Below are positions 9,167 to 16,587 of a stretch of 64,000 nucleotides of DNA, piece by piece. This stretch comes from Geosporobacter ferrireducens (lineage in GTDB: Bacteria > Bacillota > Clostridia > Peptostreptococcales > Thermotaleaceae): NCBI RefSeq assembly GCF_001750685.1, contig NZ_CP017269.1, positions 1,653,416-1,717,415 of the forward strand, in the 5' to 3' direction. The position numbers and the translations under genes were made by a program. Within the stretch, counting starts at the first letter, position 1. The number at the start of each line of letters is the position of its first letter. The notes under the pieces were generated by a model. The model was not told the origin of the DNA. It ran no database searches and saw nothing but the letters and a program-made list of their open reading frames with translations.

Positions 9167-9198
9167 AACGAAAATAATACCTATGTATTATTTTCGTT
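9167..9198 (-). terminator. Terminator-like hairpin in the pruA leader
   Basis: A perfect 14-bp stem AACGAAAATAATAC / GTATTATTTTCGTT with a 4-nt loop, followed on the minus strand by a T-rich stretch. It sits between the structured RNA element and the pruA start codon, the place expected for an attenuator. The stem is AT-rich and the T-run is interrupted, so termination strength is uncertain. Confidence 0.55.
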
Positions 9199-9206
9199 AT
9201 ACTCTA

Positions 9207-9272
9207 CCACGATCTCTTCTTTCCTCACTGGGAGGCAGAACCGTTTCCGGCTTTACCCTATCGGTCTTAAAA
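9207..9272 (-). ncRNA. Structured leader RNA of unidentified class (copy A, upstream of pruA)
   Basis: On the minus strand the element reads CCGATAGGGT, then a hairpin with stem AGCCG/CGGTT and GAAA tetraloop, then GCCTCC and a short CCTC/GAGG hairpin, then GAAAG. The same order and conserved blocks occur at 23920-23985 with a different hairpin stem sequence that still pairs, which is covariation. It resembles riboswitch aptamers in layout (GNRA-capped hairpin, followed by a terminator-like stem) but I do not recognise the class. Confidence 0.55.
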
Positions 9273-9386
9273 TCATAGACGATTGTCCTTAGATAAACAG
9301 ACTCGAAGAGACGTTCAACATTCGTTATAAAAATACGCTTTTATGAGTGTATGCTGAATTCATAATATTTTAAAAACTATATATGC

Positions 9387-9415
9387 ATTATATACCATTT
9401 CCTCTATAAACTCAA
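9387..9415 (-). promoter_or_regulatory. Promoter of the pruA leader transcript
   Basis: On the minus strand: -35 TTGAGT, 17-base spacer, -10 TATAAT. The predicted start is near 9380, giving a leader of roughly 300 nt. The stretch 9273-9380 between promoter and RNA motif shows no gene. Confidence 0.6.
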
Positions 9416-9450
9416 CTTGTTTCTTAACTAAGCGTTGTTCCTCCATACAG

Positions 9451-10068
9451 TTAAATTGCTCTCCTGCTTTTCATTCGAAGAAGCTCCTTCTCCCGCTCTT
9501 GCAAAACCAATCCTCTATCCAGCTTTAATTCCCGCGATAAGGTTCTCTCCAGTTCTGCAGCAAAAAGGAGCTTCCACGCTGTCATTTCCGGATGGTATGT
9601 CATGGAGAAGGCCGCCAGCTTTCCTGCGTCTGTTTCTATATTTCCAGCTTGTACATCCTCAAAATCCACCCCATAAACTTCATCGTCTTTAATCATAAAA
9701 TTTCTAAAATTTACATCCCGCAATATAATACTTTTGTTGTAATAATGGTAGGTAATGGAATAGAAAGATTTCATCCATTGACTTAGCCTGTTTATCATTT
9801 CAGAGTAATCTACGGCACCTTCCTTTTCCTTTTTCCCATACCAGTCCAACAGGGTAACTTCCCCCAAATCTTCCAATAGCAAAGTATTTTCATATATTTT
9901 AAGTACTGCCGGCACATTACAGCCTTGTTTTTTCAGAGTCCTTAATATTTCTGCTTCCTTTTCCATTTTCTCCGTTTCTATAAAGTTTTTTTCTATAAAG
10001 CTCCTGTCATCCTCTATAATCCTGTATACTTGGTTTTTCTTGCTTTTAAGTCTTATTTTCTGATACAT
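9451..10068 (-). CDS. Aminoglycoside-phosphotransferase/kinase-like protein
   Basis: A 205-residue cytoplasmic protein with a small protein-kinase-like (APH/RIO/Bud32-like) fold. The catalytic loop is readable as LRDVNFRNFMI (Asp and Asn), followed by the metal-binding Asp in GVDFEDV, and VNFVEK-like basic residues near FIEKNFIE may include the ATP-contacting lysine. It is the last gene of the ECF/flavin cluster and overlaps mobB by 16 bp, so it is probably translated with it. The substrate is unknown; a small molecule handled by this pathway is an inference. Confidence 0.6.
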   Translation of the reverse strand: MYQKIRLKSKKNQVYRIIEDDRSFIEKNFIETEKMEKEAEILRTLKKQGCNVPAVLKIYENTLLLEDLGEVTLLDWYGKKEKEGAVDYSEMINRLSQWMKSFYSITYHYYNKSIILRDVNFRNFMIKDDEVYGVDFEDVQAGNIETDAGKLAAFSMTYHPEMTAWKLLFAAELERTLSRELKLDRGLVLQEREKELLRMKSRRAI

Positions 10069-10706
10069 ATCTCAATTTCTCCATTTTCCCAATAACCGTC
10101 CAGTTCTCCAAGCAAAGCTTCTACTGCACTGTCTAATAGTTTTTGTGCTGATAGAGATACGGAAATCTCCCGTTTGTTTACTGTAACCTTAAAACATGCT
10201 TCCTTCCTATCTGGAAAAAACCCACAGGCCCTTTCTTCAATTAGGTCGACAAGCTTCTCTACGTCTGTCATGGCGTTTATAGCGGGCAAACCTTTGTATT
10301 GAGCTGTCTGGGCAGATATTCTTCCGGATATTGCAAATACAGTCTCATCCAGCCGGTCTTCAATGCCCTTTATATCATGGGCGGTTAGTATCTTTGGTAC
10401 CGATGTGTCCCTCACACCTTCCAGTATGACAAAATCCTGGGTATAGAAGGACAGTATTTTATGGATGCTTAGCTTTTCCTGATACAGTATATCGGTTTCA
10501 TATTCTCCCCTTGCTGTAACGAGCTGCGCTCCGGCTTTTCTATGTCTGTCTGTGTTTGTGCCTTCCACATCCATTTTAAAGTTGTGAAAGTGAACTTCCT
10601 TAACCGTCCCTACAGTATAGCCCCTCCGCTTGAGCTCCTTTATGATGTTTTCTATGGTGGTTGTTTTCCCCGAATCAGTTATACCTATCACCGATATTAC
10701 TCTCAT
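10053..10706 (-). CDS. mobB: MobB-like molybdopterin-guanine dinucleotide adapter GTPase
   Basis: A 217-residue P-loop protein beginning MRVISVIGITDSGKTTT, the MobB Walker A, followed by VGTVKEVHFHNF and GTNTDRHRKAGAQ, which are MobB signatures, and a Walker-B-like FVILEGVRD. MobB binds GTP and assists attachment of nucleotide to molybdopterin. The C-terminal ~60 residues are an extra alpha/beta extension. No mobA or other molybdenum-cofactor gene is in the window. Its place in a cluster rich in sulfite-oxidase-like domains hints that a pterin cofactor is involved, but this is inference. Confidence 0.8.
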   Translation of the reverse strand: MRVISVIGITDSGKTTTIENIIKELKRRGYTVGTVKEVHFHNFKMDVEGTNTDRHRKAGAQLVTARGEYETDILYQEKLSIHKILSFYTQDFVILEGVRDTSVPKILTAHDIKGIEDRLDETVFAISGRISAQTAQYKGLPAINAMTDVEKLVDLIEERACGFFPDRKEACFKVTVNKREISVSLSAQKLLDSAVEALLGELDGYWENGEIEICIRK

Positions 10707-10716
10707 CTTACGCCTC

Positions 10717-11445
10717 CTACAGCAGGATAATAAATGCCAATGCTGCTATTAAACTTGTAGATATGAATAAATAATCCTTCATTTTCATTTCCAATACCCT
10801 ATAACTGGTTCTGTGCGGATATGCTCTGAATGCTCTCATTTCCATGGCCGTTGCAAGCTCTCTTGCTCTGAGTATGGCGTTTGTTGTAATGGGCAGAAGC
10901 AAGTATTTATATATTTTTAACTTTTCTCTCAATCTTATTTTTTTCAGGTCAATCCCTCTCAGCTGCAAAGCCGTTACCATATCCGTCATTTCTTCCCTGA
11001 ACAGAGGCAAAAACCTTACCGCTGTAGAGACCATAAAGGCAATTTCATAGGGCACTTTCATCTGTACCAGTCCCTGTACGACCTCCCTGCTGCTGGATGT
11101 GGTTATGATCACAGAAGAAATTATAATAATGCCTAATCTTAAAATAAATTCCAATGCTTTGGCGAGCCCATAATCTGTGAGTAATGCCAGACTCCCTATG
11201 GTTATGATCGGATTACCTGACTTTATAAAAATACTCTGGGCAACCCCGATTGCGATCATTCCTCCTATAAGTTTTTTGAGCCTTGCCAGCATTGAAATGA
11301 GATTACTGCTTAAAGCCAATGCTATCAGAACTGCTGCTGCCAGTATCATCGCCAGGCTGAACAAACTGTTGTATATAAGCGCCAAGGTCGATAATACCAG
11401 TACCATTACCAGCTTTGTCCTGGGGTCTAAGCTGTTATTTTTCAT
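10717..11445 (-). CDS. ecfT: ECF transporter transmembrane component (EcfT)
   Basis: A 242-residue membrane protein starting MKNNSLDPRTKLVMVLVLS, the standard EcfT opening, with about five hydrophobic segments and a coupling-helix region (ALQLRGIDLKK, and ARELATAMEMRAFRA) holding the ARG-like motifs that contact the ATPases. It overlaps the upstream ATPase gene by 11 bp. It links the S component to the energy-coupling ATPases of an energy-coupling-factor importer. Confidence 0.88.
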   Translation of the reverse strand: MKNNSLDPRTKLVMVLVLSTLALIYNSLFSLAMILAAAVLIALALSSNLISMLARLKKLIGGMIAIGVAQSIFIKSGNPIITIGSLALLTDYGLAKALEFILRLGIIIISSVIITTSSSREVVQGLVQMKVPYEIAFMVSTAVRFLPLFREEMTDMVTALQLRGIDLKKIRLREKLKIYKYLLLPITTNAILRARELATAMEMRAFRAYPHRTSYRVLEMKMKDYLFISTSLIAALAFIILL

Positions 11446-12100
11446 CCTTTATGATTTGTCCCCCCTCCAGTTGTATTATCCTTTCCCCATGTGCTTCTAT
11501 AAAATTTTTGTCATGGGTGATCATTAGGGTACCAATGTTTTTTCCCTTTAGCTTGTTTAAAACCTGCGAAAGAGCTCTTATTCTGTCTTTGTCGAGAGAA
11601 GCTGTAGGCTCATCCAGTACAAGATATCTGGGGTTATTCATTAAAACCGACGCAATGGCCAACCTTCTTTTTTCCCCATAGCTTAAGAAAAAGGGATAGG
11701 ATTCCCTTACTTTTTCCAGTTCAAAGATTTGAATCAGCTCTTCGGCCTTCAATAGAATGTCCTCTTTTTTTTCTCCTTTAAATAACAAAGGGAATGTAAG
11801 TTCTTCCATCACTGAAGCAGCAAAAATCTGACGTTCGGGGTATTGTAAAACGTAACCGATCATCTCACCGGTCTGCCCCAGCGACAAGTCTTTTGTGTTC
11901 TTGCCAAAAATAAAGATGTTGCCTGACTGGGGCTTCAGGATTCCCATAATCAGCTTTGTCAGGGTTGTCTTTCCGGAGCCGTTTTTCCCCGTGATAACCG
12001 TCGATTCCCGGCAATCGAATTGCACCGAAAAGTCTTCAAAAACCTTTCTTCCTTTATGGTATTGATACGTAATATTGCTTACTTCAATAAGATTATCCAT
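11435..12100 (-). CDS. ECF transporter ATP-binding protein (EcfA)
   Basis: A 221-residue ABC ATPase with Walker A ITGKNGSGKTT, Q-loop YVLQYPERQIFA (the QYPE of EcfA proteins), signature LSYGEKRRLAIA, Walker B YLVLDEPT and H-loop ITHDKNF. Shorter than the housekeeping EcfA1/EcfA2 (about 280 residues). The second ATPase of the heterodimer is encoded 8 bp upstream. Confidence 0.86.
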   Translation of the reverse strand: MDNLIEVSNITYQYHKGRKVFEDFSVQFDCRESTVITGKNGSGKTTLTKLIMGILKPQSGNIFIFGKNTKDLSLGQTGEMIGYVLQYPERQIFAASVMEELTFPLLFKGEKKEDILLKAEELIQIFELEKVRESYPFFLSYGEKRRLAIASVLMNNPRYLVLDEPTASLDKDRIRALSQVLNKLKGKNIGTLMITHDKNFIEAHGERIIQLEGGQIIKDEK

Positions 12101-12108
12101 AGTCCTCC

Positions 12109-12756
12109 CTATACATAGATTATTTTATCTGCAATCTCAATATTTTCCGTATTATGATCAACCATAATAATGGTTTTTCCTTCTCTCTTTAGCTTCAGCA
12201 GCACTTTTTTGACTACATCCCTGCCATCTTCATCGATCCAGGACATGATCTCATCGCATATCAGTATTTTAGGATTCAGCATCAGTACAGATGCTATTGC
12301 GATAAGCTGCTGCTGCCCTCCTGACAGATGATTTGGATTTTCATACCTATAGTCTTCCATATGAATCACTTCAAGCATAGCATTCATTCTCTTTCCGATT
12401 TCTTCCCGGTCTACACACAGATTCTCAGGACCAAATGCCAGCTCATCTTCAATGGTAGGAGAAAACAGCTGGGTTGAGGGATTTTGAAAAATCATCCCAA
12501 CCACTGGAACAATCTGTGCTAAGTTCATATCTTTAATATGCTCACCGAACAGCAGGACATCTCCTGAAAGCTTCCCCGGATATACCCTGGGGATCAGCCC
12601 GCAGATACACCTGCAAAGAGTACTTTTTCCGCAGCCGCTTTTCCCAACAATTGCAGTAATTTCCCCTTTCTTTATCTCCAGGTTTATATTCTTCAATATA
12701 TTTTCTTTTGAACCTTTATATTTAAAGCTTAAATCTCTGATTTCAACCGCATTCAT
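12109..12756 (-). CDS. ECF transporter ATP-binding protein (EcfA)
   Basis: A 215-residue ABC ATPase: Walker A VGKSGCGKSTL, Q-loop MIFQNPSTQLFS, signature LSGGQQQLIA, Walker B ILICDEIMSW and H-loop MVDHNTEN. The glutamate after Walker B is present (DE). The ATG at 12756 overlaps the stop codon of the preceding gene as ATGA and has GAGGT upstream, so coupling is expected; an in-frame start at 12783 is less likely. The C-terminus ends soon after the H-loop, making it shorter than most EcfA proteins. Confidence 0.84.
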   Translation of the reverse strand: MNAVEIRDLSFKYKGSKENILKNINLEIKKGEITAIVGKSGCGKSTLCRCICGLIPRVYPGKLSGDVLLFGEHIKDMNLAQIVPVVGMIFQNPSTQLFSPTIEDELAFGPENLCVDREEIGKRMNAMLEVIHMEDYRYENPNHLSGGQQQLIAIASVLMLNPKILICDEIMSWIDEDGRDVVKKVLLKLKREGKTIIMVDHNTENIEIADKIIYV

Positions 12757-13274
12757 CTTCTGACCTCGACCTTCGTAAGCCATTTACACCTTCTGTTGCT
12801 GAACGGATCGGATACCACGATGGATTCATATGGGCCTCTGCCCCCATTCTCTTTGCTTCCCAGGTAATTTCCATCCTCCATAAATGCAATGTATACATTT
12901 TGATCCGCCAGCACCTCTTCCAGCCCGTAAGCTACAGCGTAGCTGTCTGCCCCGCTAAGTATCAGCACCGCTTTATCCTCTAAGGCAATTTGATAGCGGG
13001 TTAGTATATTTTTTAACTGCACCCCGTGGTAGGTATGCAAGGATGGGTCTGTAGAAGATGTATCCAGTACTGCCTCAAATACTTCTTCCCCTATTCCCTT
13101 TAAATCGTTTATATTTATGACAAATTCCTGATCTCCATCTACAAGAAGAAGTGCAGCATTTTCCAACAGTTTTTTTTGTGCTTCTATGGTGGGCTGATTC
13201 ATCCTTAAAGATATCCAAACAGCCAGGAATAGCCCTATAAATATTAAAATTACACTAAATACCCTTTTGTTCAT
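12753..13274 (-). CDS. Membrane-anchored sulfite-oxidase-like domain protein (small)
   Basis: 173 residues: an N-terminal membrane anchor (about residues 5-22) and one domain that resembles the molybdopterin-binding fold of sulfite oxidase (Oxidored_molyb). Readable markers are HGVQLKNILTR (family form: GVPLRDLL), SGADSYAVAYGLEEVL, and near the C-terminus GGRGPYESIVVSDPF followed by KWLTKVEV. The Mo-ligating cysteine of true sulfite oxidases is not found at the expected place. Overlaps both neighbours by 4 bp. Probably extracytoplasmic; function unknown. Confidence 0.6.
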   Translation of the reverse strand: MNKRVFSVILIFIGLFLAVWISLRMNQPTIEAQKKLLENAALLLVDGDQEFVININDLKGIGEEVFEAVLDTSSTDPSLHTYHGVQLKNILTRYQIALEDKAVLILSGADSYAVAYGLEEVLADQNVYIAFMEDGNYLGSKENGGRGPYESIVVSDPFSNRRCKWLTKVEVRR

Positions 13275-14320
13275 TTTCGCTGCTCCTTCTTAAAATAAGG
13301 TACGATCATATCTTCCTGTATGCACATGCCGTGGCTGCCGCCATTCTCTGTCTTGTGCATCCCATGGTCTGCCGTCAATAGCATAGGGCCATTCCAGATG
13401 CTGCTGATCTCTTCAATATAACCATCGATTTTTTTTATATAATCCATTGTTTCCAAGGCTTCGGGGCCATAGCTGTGACCTCTGTCGTCAATACCGTGGA
13501 AGTGAATAAATATCAGGTCGTAGTCCTTCTGCGCCTCCATTTTTGCTGTCTGAAAAATCTCGTCATCTATATCTCCATCCCTGTTTAAATCCATATGCAG
13601 CACAGGTTCAATTTCAGTATCCAGTATCTTTATGTCTCCTTCAAGCAATAGTACCCGCCTGCTCTTATTTAAAGCATAACCAAATATACTCTCCACCTTC
13701 ATTTTCCTGAAACTTCTGTCATGGACACCATTTGCATCGGGATTTTTACCGGTTATCATTGCTGCAAACCCTGCATTTGTTACAGGGGTATATACACTTA
13801 ACGCCTCATGCTTAAAATACCGGCTTAAATAGGTTACATATTCCCGCTCCTTTGCCAGTTCGTATTGTTTAAGGGAGAAGCCATCCAGCAATACTACCAT
13901 TACCTTTTCTCCGGCATCCAGATAACTTTTTGCATCGTAGAATGTGTCGGTTACACTGTTAAAATCCTCCCATAAATAAATGCCCACCACATTCTCAATG
14001 ACTTTATCCCGGTCAGGGATATGCACGGCCATTGGCGCACCGCTCAGATAAACATCAGCTGTAGTGTTAATGACTGAGCCGGAGTCTGTGATTACTGAAA
14101 TATTCTCTTTTGCTGCTCCCAGGCTCTGCCCCAGGTGTACCTTTTCCTTTGGTATATACGCAGTAACCAGATTTTGATCTTTGTTAAACAGGGTGATCCC
14201 TTTTGTCCCGGCGTCTGCCGGAACAGGGCTGCTATTAGACGCCGGCAGCATATCACAGGCGGTAAGGAACAAAATTAGCAGTATTAAAGTCACTGCAACT
14301 GTCTTTTTTTTCGTGCCCAT
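13271..14320 (-). CDS. Alkaline-phosphatase-superfamily phosphodiesterase lipoprotein
   Basis: 349 residues with a lipoprotein signal (ILFLTACDML). The core has the metal-site motifs of the type I phosphodiesterase/nucleotide pyrophosphatase family: VVLLDGF, the nucleophile region TPVTNAGFAAMITGKNPDANGVHDR (Thr), then FHGIDDRGHSYG, TADHGMH and GGSHG. It would hydrolyse phosphodiester or pyrophosphate bonds outside the membrane. In this flavin/ECF operon a plausible role is trimming a dinucleotide cofactor before import, which is inference. The gene lies between the S-component gene and a sulfite-oxidase-like gene. Confidence 0.75.
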   Translation of the reverse strand: MGTKKKTVAVTLILLILFLTACDMLPASNSSPVPADAGTKGITLFNKDQNLVTAYIPKEKVHLGQSLGAAKENISVITDSGSVINTTADVYLSGAPMAVHIPDRDKVIENVVGIYLWEDFNSVTDTFYDAKSYLDAGEKVMVVLLDGFSLKQYELAKEREYVTYLSRYFKHEALSVYTPVTNAGFAAMITGKNPDANGVHDRSFRKMKVESIFGYALNKSRRVLLLEGDIKILDTEIEPVLHMDLNRDGDIDDEIFQTAKMEAQKDYDLIFIHFHGIDDRGHSYGPEALETMDYIKKIDGYIEEISSIWNGPMLLTADHGMHKTENGGSHGMCIQEDMIVPYFKKEQRK

Positions 14321-14329
14321 TTTACACCT

Positions 14330-14884
14330 CTATAAGTTTAGATTTGTCCTTTCCAGTCCTTTGATCAGACTTGAAGCAATCAATCCACCGGCTGCTCCTG
14401 ACAGTGCAGCGCTTGAAAGCAGCAGGGCAACGGTGACCGGCGGAAGTCTAAAAAACAAGAAATTGGTTACCAGGGTTCCCGCAACATTTGCTGCCATACA
14501 CCCCAAAATATAGTGTAATACATGATACTGCTTATCTTTTGATATCAGGAACACTAAGTCTGCAGCTATTCCAGGGAGGGTATAAGAAATAAGGCTCATG
14601 ATGCCATGGGTTCCCATCATCCCTGTTGCAATCACCAAAATACTTTGGACAATGCCTATAAGGGTACCTGTCCCAAATCTTTTCACATACCCAATGCCAA
14701 GGACAATCCAAAGCATATAAAAGCCCCCTGCTACAGCACCTCCTGGGATAAACAATGGTCCTGTAATGACATGCACCAAGGGTACTACAATGGGTTTTAT
14801 AGCAATACCCAATGCGGCTGTAAGGGCTATCATTACCAGGTCAAAAACTGTGAAATTATTTAATCGTCTTTTCCCGCTATCCAT
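14330..14884 (-). CDS. ECF transporter substrate-binding (S) component, substrate unknown
   Basis: 184 residues, five to six hydrophobic segments, N-terminal FDLVMIALTAALGIAIKP, a typical S-component first helix with alanine-rich contact face. The following GPLFIPGGAVAGGFYMLW resembles thiamine/pyrimidine-type S proteins such as YkoE but is not close enough to name. It is encoded with a dedicated EcfT and two EcfA proteins, so it is a complete group-I ECF importer. The ligand is presumably the cofactor or precursor used by the redox proteins of the operon. Confidence 0.72.
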   Translation of the reverse strand: MDSGKRRLNNFTVFDLVMIALTAALGIAIKPIVVPLVHVITGPLFIPGGAVAGGFYMLWIVLGIGYVKRFGTGTLIGIVQSILVIATGMMGTHGIMSLISYTLPGIAADLVFLISKDKQYHVLHYILGCMAANVAGTLVTNFLFFRLPPVTVALLLSSAALSGAAGGLIASSLIKGLERTNLNL

Positions 14885-14911
14885 ACATACCTCGTTGTTA
14901 TTTATTTGATC

Positions 14912-15397
14912 TTATTCCAGGATTATCTCATCCACATGCTTTATCCAGCGCTGACTGAAGGGATCCCTTCTTATTACCAGCTGAAAGGGGCCGCTCCCTC
15001 CTTGCTTTTTGGACTTTAAATGCGCTCCGTTCCTTTCAAAGGTAAGGTAAGTATTGCCAGGTTCTTTCAATTCCTCTATAGACAGTATAACTCGGTATCC
15101 GTCTGCGGCATTGAAGGTTACTTTTTCAATGTTTGACAGTTCTATATCTAAAGATGAAAATAGTTTGGAAAGCTCTATACCCTTATACGATGTCTCCACC
15201 GGCTTTTGTCCGCTGCTTCTTACAACGGCAGGAAAGAGGATTGCATCCGGGTGGTTATATATAAAATTACTTTCTGCCACATGCTGATCTTTAGCTGTCA
15301 GTATGCGGATAAACGGCTCTTCCTTTTGACCCGTCATAAATAAAAATATCACTGCTATAATCGGCAAAAGTATTAAAATCATCTTCTTTAGCTTCAT
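14912..15397 (-). CDS. Membrane-anchored sulfite-oxidase-like domain protein
   Basis: 161 residues with an N-terminal signal/anchor (residues 4-22) and one sulfite-oxidase-like domain: KGIELSKLFSSL, KVTFNAADGYRVILSIEEL, then GGSGPFQLVIRRDPFSQRW and IKHVDEIILE. The last blocks match the other members of the cluster almost position for position. No cysteine occurs anywhere in the mature part, so Mo ligation by cysteine is excluded. Lies 11 bp from the FMN/iron-sulfur gene. Confidence 0.62.
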   Translation of the reverse strand: MKLKKMILILLPIIAVIFLFMTGQKEEPFIRILTAKDQHVAESNFIYNHPDAILFPAVVRSSGQKPVETSYKGIELSKLFSSLDIELSNIEKVTFNAADGYRVILSIEELKEPGNTYLTFERNGAHLKSKKQGGSGPFQLVIRRDPFSQRWIKHVDEIILE

Positions 15398-15408
15398 TAT
15401 TCTACCTC

Positions 15409-16587
15409 TTAATCTTTACTCATAGCCTGGCTGACGCCACTTTTCACTCCGTTTAAAAAGCCTCTGCTGGTTGCCGTAGCTCCGCTTATAACGTCTACAT
15501 TCAGGCTTTGGGTTTCGATGATTGCTCTGGATATACTTCTGTATACTTCTTCATAGTACCCTGAGGTTTCCCGATGGTCTATAAGGTCTATTTTTTCGAT
15601 TTTGTTTTCCTTGACGGTTACTTGTACCTGAATATTTCCTCCAAAACCAACACCGGTTCCCTGATAGATTCCTTCCGCTATATTTCCCATGCCGTTCCTG
15701 CCCGGAGATCCCCCGTAGCTTTGAGAAAGCGGCAGCAATGCATATATTAAAAACAGCAGCCCAAGGCTAATGGTAATATATACGCTATTTTTCAACCTTC
15801 TTCCTGCAAATTGAATGGAATAACCGGCGGTGTTTTTTACACAGGTACTTTCTATACACTGCAGGCAATTGATACACTCCGGTGATATTTCCGTTGCTTC
15901 GCTGTACCTGATACCTACGGGACAATGGTCCAGACAGGTTGAACAGCCATTGCAGCTTTCGTTTCTGTTGACCTTTAATGGACCAATGGCGTAAAAAAGC
16001 CCCTGAAAGGCCCCAAGGGGACAAAAGCACCTGCAGAATACTCTCCTGTAAATCATGGATAAACAGGTTATTATAACCAGCAGAATAAACCCGGTTCCGA
16101 TGTCTATACCCGTAAATAGATTTACATAGGCCAGCCATACCGAAAGGTCAGATAAGTAATGACCAAGTCCTATGGTACTTAAAACCAACAGGAGAATCAG
16201 TAAAAAATATTTAATTTTTTCCGGTTGAAAGCTTTTATGCTGCGGCAGCTTTTTCTCTTTTACGCCAAGTTTATCCCCTATAAATCTGGAAAAGTCCTGC
16301 AGCGCGCCTATGGGACATATGTATCCACAAAATATTCTTCCAAATAGGGCAGCAGTAACTGCTATGGAAAGGGTTAGCGCCATGGCCTTTGTAATCCCCC
16401 TATATCGGTAGGATACATCTGTAAATAGAGACTTCAATACACTCCATCCCCCATAAGGGTTAAGGTCTCTAATGGATAGAAGCTTTAAGCTGCTTAAATC
16501 GTTGAGGTATAGATAATATAGGATACAATTTGATAGAATCATAACCGTTATGGCGATTTGTATCCTGCTGCGTTTTTTTAATCTCAT
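15409..16587 (-). CDS. NapH/NosR-like 4Fe-4S membrane protein with C-terminal flavinylated FMN-binding domain
   Basis: 392 residues. Several membrane helices carry two CxxxCP repeats (GRIFCGYICPIGALQDF and VFCRCFCPLGAFQGL) as in NapH/NosR/RnfD-type proteins. A cytoplasmic ferredoxin segment follows (CNGCSTCLDHCPVG and CINCLQC, the second cluster ending ESTC). After a last helix comes an extracytoplasmic FMN_bind domain whose VDVISGATATS is a full DxxSGAT flavinylation motif. The ATG at 16587 overlaps the upstream stop as ATGA and is preferred over the open frame up to 16752. It probably moves electrons across the membrane to flavin. No ApbE flavin transferase is in the window. Confidence 0.82.
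   Translation of the reverse strand: MRLKKRSRIQIAITVMILSNCILYYLYLNDLSSLKLLSIRDLNPYGGWSVLKSLFTDVSYRYRGITKAMALTLSIAVTAALFGRIFCGYICPIGALQDFSRFIGDKLGVKEKKLPQHKSFQPEKIKYFLLILLLVLSTIGLGHYLSDLSVWLAYVNLFTGIDIGTGFILLVIITCLSMIYRRVFCRCFCPLGAFQGLFYAIGPLKVNRNESCNGCSTCLDHCPVGIRYSEATEISPECINCLQCIESTCVKNTAGYSIQFAGRRLKNSVYITISLGLLFLIYALLPLSQSYGGSPGRNGMGNIAEGIYQGTGVGFGGNIQVQVTVKENKIEKIDLIDHRETSGYYEEVYRSISRAIIETQSLNVDVISGATATSRGFLNGVKSGVSQAMSKD

Noticed and set aside
9207..9272. c-di-GMP-I, T-box, SAM, TPP, FMN, cobalamin or glycine riboswitch
   Set aside because: The AGGG-hairpin(GAAA) part recalls c-di-GMP-I, but the second conserved strand with GACGCAAAGCC is missing, and none of the other classes' conserved blocks is present. 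Left as unidentified.
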